Shown here piece after piece: positions 6,232 to 7,562 of a DNA stretch of 7,562 nt (position 1 is the first letter of the stretch; every line of letters starts with the position of its first letter). The translations under genes and the position numbers were made by a program. The stretch comes from Actinobacteria bacterium UBA5976 (GTDB taxonomy: Bacteria > Actinomycetota > Actinomycetes > S36-B12 > UBA5976). The stretch lies in the NCBI GenBank assembly GCA_002430405.1, contig DJBM01000044.1:1-7562 (forward strand). Direction: 5' to 3'. The notes under the pieces are model-generated. The model did not search any database and was not told the DNA's origin. It was given only the letters and a program-made list of their open reading frames with translations.

Positions 6232-7562
6232 CAGCAGCCTACGAGGCGTTGGCCTAACCAAGTAACTATGGAATCTAAGCCAACTCGCTCTTGCTCCATG
6301 GTGTCGCGATCACGAATAGTGACAGCGTTATCTTCCAGCGTCTCAAAGTCAACTGTGATGCAATATGGAGTTCCGATTTCATCCTGGCGACGATAGCGAC
6401 GCCCAATTGCACCTGCGTCATCAAATTCAATGTTCCAATATTTACGAAGTTCGGTTGCTAAGTCACGAGCTTTTGGACTTAAATCAGCGTTGCGTGAAAG
6501 CGGCAGGATGGCAGCTTTTACTGGAGCAAGGCGCTTATCAAAACGCATTACGACACGTTTATCAACTCCGCCTTTAGTATTTGGGGCTTCATCTTCGTCG
6601 TAAGCCTCCAGCATGAATGCTAAAACAGCACGAGTTAATCCAGCAGCTGGCTCAATAACATATGGCACATACTTCTCGCCAGTTTCTTGATCAAAGAACG
6701 ATAAATCTTTTCCAGATGCTTCCATGTGAGCTTTTAGATCAAAATCTGTGCGGTTGGCAATTCCTTCGAGTTCGGCAAATTCGCTACCACCAAACTGGAA
6801 GCGATATTCAATGTCAGTTGTGCGCTTGGAGTAATGCGAAAGTTTTTCTTTTGGATGTTCAAATCGGCGCAGGTTATCTACTGATAGCCCCAGGTCTAGA
6901 TACCAATTCCAGCGCTCTTCTAACCAGTATTCGTGCCACTGTTCATCGGTTCCAGGTGGGACAAAGAATTCCATTTCCATCTGCTCAAATTCCCGCGTGC
7001 GGAAAATAAAGTTACCTGGTGTTATTTCATTTCGAAATGATTTTCCGGTCTGGCCAATTCCAAATGGTGGCTTTTTGCGCGCTGAGGCGGCAACGTTCGC
7101 ATAATTTGTGAAAATTCCTTGCGCAGTTTCAGGACGCAAATAGTGCAACGAATTTTCATCAATCACTGGGCCGAGGTTTGTTGACAGCATTCCATTAAAC
7201 ATTTTTGGTTCGGTGAATTCACCTTTTGTGCCACAGTTTGGGCATGGCACACCAGCAAGCCCACCTTCGGGAGCCCGGCCTTTGCGTTCTTCGAATTCTT
7301 CGAGCAAGTGATCTTCCCGGAATCTCTTGTGGCATGAAGTGCACTCAGTCAACGGATCGGTAAATGTTGCTAGGTGACCTGATGCTGCCCAAACTTGCGG
7401 CGCCAGAATTACGGCGGAGTCAATTCCGACTACATCTTCCCGGGCTTGAACTACAGATTTCCACCATTGTCGTCGGACATTTTCTTTTAGCTCGACACCA
7501 AGTGGTCCGTAATCCCAGGCGGAACGTGAGCCACCATATATTTCACTACTTGGGAAAACAAA
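6231..7562 (-). CDS. glyS: Glycyl-tRNA synthetase, single-chain dimeric type (N-terminus beyond window edge)
   Basis: Class II enzyme that charges tRNA-Gly with glycine at the expense of ATP; this alpha2 form is the actinobacterial/archaeal/eukaryotic type, unlike the two-subunit E. coli enzyme. The frame stays open to the right edge, giving 443 codons; probably about 15-25 N-terminal residues are missing. The visible part begins FVFPSSEIYGGSRSAWDYGP, a hallmark of the family's motif 1 region. Two Cys pairs, TECTSCHK (C74, C77) and VPCPNCG (C107, C110), can bind zinc. Motif 2 is SFRNEITPG through TREFEQME (175-196). Motif 3 is EPAAGLTRAVLAFM (304-317). The anticodon-binding domain starts near RFDKRLAPVKAAILPL (340-355). 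A TTG at 7352 is internal, since the upstream sequence is clearly GlyRS. The TGA stop overlaps the dusB ATG by one base. All expected motifs are intact. Confidence 0.97.
   Translation of the reverse strand, partial: FVFPSSEIYGGSRSAWDYGPLGVELKENVRRQWWKSVVQAREDVVGIDSAVILAPQVWAASGHLATFTDPLTECTSCHKRFREDHLLEEFEERKGRAPEGGLAGVPCPNCGTKGEFTEPKMFNGMLSTNLGPVIDENSLHYLRPETAQGIFTNYANVAASARKKPPFGIGQTGKSFRNEITPGNFIFRTREFEQMEMEFFVPPGTDEQWHEYWLEERWNWYLDLGLSVDNLRRFEHPKEKLSHYSKRTTDIEYRFQFGGSEFAELEGIANRTDFDLKAHMEASGKDLSFFDQETGEKYVPYVIEPAAGLTRAVLAFMLEAYDEDEAPNTKGGVDKRVVMRFDKRLAPVKAAILPLSRNADLSPKARDLATELRKYWNIEFDDAGAIGRRYRRQDEIGTPYCITVDFETLEDNAVTIRDRDTMEQERVGLDSIVTWLGQRLVGC

Larger units (their letters stand above)
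1489..7562 (-). other. Inferred operon glyS-dusB-dgt-dnaG-hypothetical
   Basis: Five minus-strand genes follow one another with junctions of -1, 0, +10 and -1 nt. No room exists for a conventional promoter or terminator between them, so a single transcript starting upstream of glyS (beyond the window) is expected, though internal promoters inside coding sequence cannot be excluded. After the last gene there is no hairpin followed by T residues before the tRNA, so transcripts may run into tRNA-Asn and end by tRNA processing or a factor-dependent route. Confidence 0.75.

Noticed and set aside
6232..6261. Longer dusB start at an in-frame TTG, adding ten residues
   Set aside because: The ATG at 6231 makes a TGATG overlap with glyS, has a nearby AGG, and fits the usual Dus N-terminus; the extra residues are not Dus-like and overlap glyS.
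6662..7009. Plus-strand open frame of 115 codons
   Set aside because: It lies wholly antisense to glyS, has no ribosome site, and its composition is that of a reverse-frame shadow.

Overview
The window looks like ordinary chromosome from a member of the Actinobacteria (Actinomycetota). It has moderate G+C (judged by eye, below that of Streptomyces or Mycobacterium), very tight gene packing, actinobacterial-type versions of every protein, and the neighbourhood glyS - dusB - dgt - dnaG - conserved hypothetical - tRNA-Asn. Compactness plus modest G+C would fit a streamlined freshwater actinobacterium (acI/Nanopelagicales type). That placement is inference, not something read directly from the sequence.

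Layout. Bases 1-375 (+) carry the 3' half of a DeoD-type purine nucleoside phosphorylase. It converges, across 24 bp, on a minus-strand gene (400-1275) for a secreted GH25 muramidase. The 94-bp space upstream of that gene holds a possible leaderless promoter and an imperfect 11-bp direct repeat. Next comes a minus-strand tRNA-Asn(GTT) at 1370-1442 with a plausible promoter just upstream.

From 1489 to the right edge everything is one minus-strand gene train, read from right to left: glyS (glycyl-tRNA synthetase, missing only its N-terminus), dusB (tRNA-dihydrouridine synthase), dgt (dGTP triphosphohydrolase-like HD enzyme), dnaG (primase) and a 164-residue conserved protein of unknown function. 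Junctions are TGATG (1-nt overlap), TAA directly followed by TTG in the same frame (0 nt), a 10-nt gap, and TAATG (1-nt overlap). This indicates one translationally coupled operon joining tRNA charging, tRNA modification, dNTP-pool control and replication priming.

I found no mobile element, CRISPR array, toxin-antitoxin pair, phage gene or other defence-like system. The best candidates for something undescribed are the small protein coupled to dnaG, the same-frame dusB/dgt junction, and the control region and cysteine pair of the GH25 enzyme. No stretch longer than 300 bases lacks a gene; the largest gene-free interval is the 94 bp between the GH25 gene and the tRNA.
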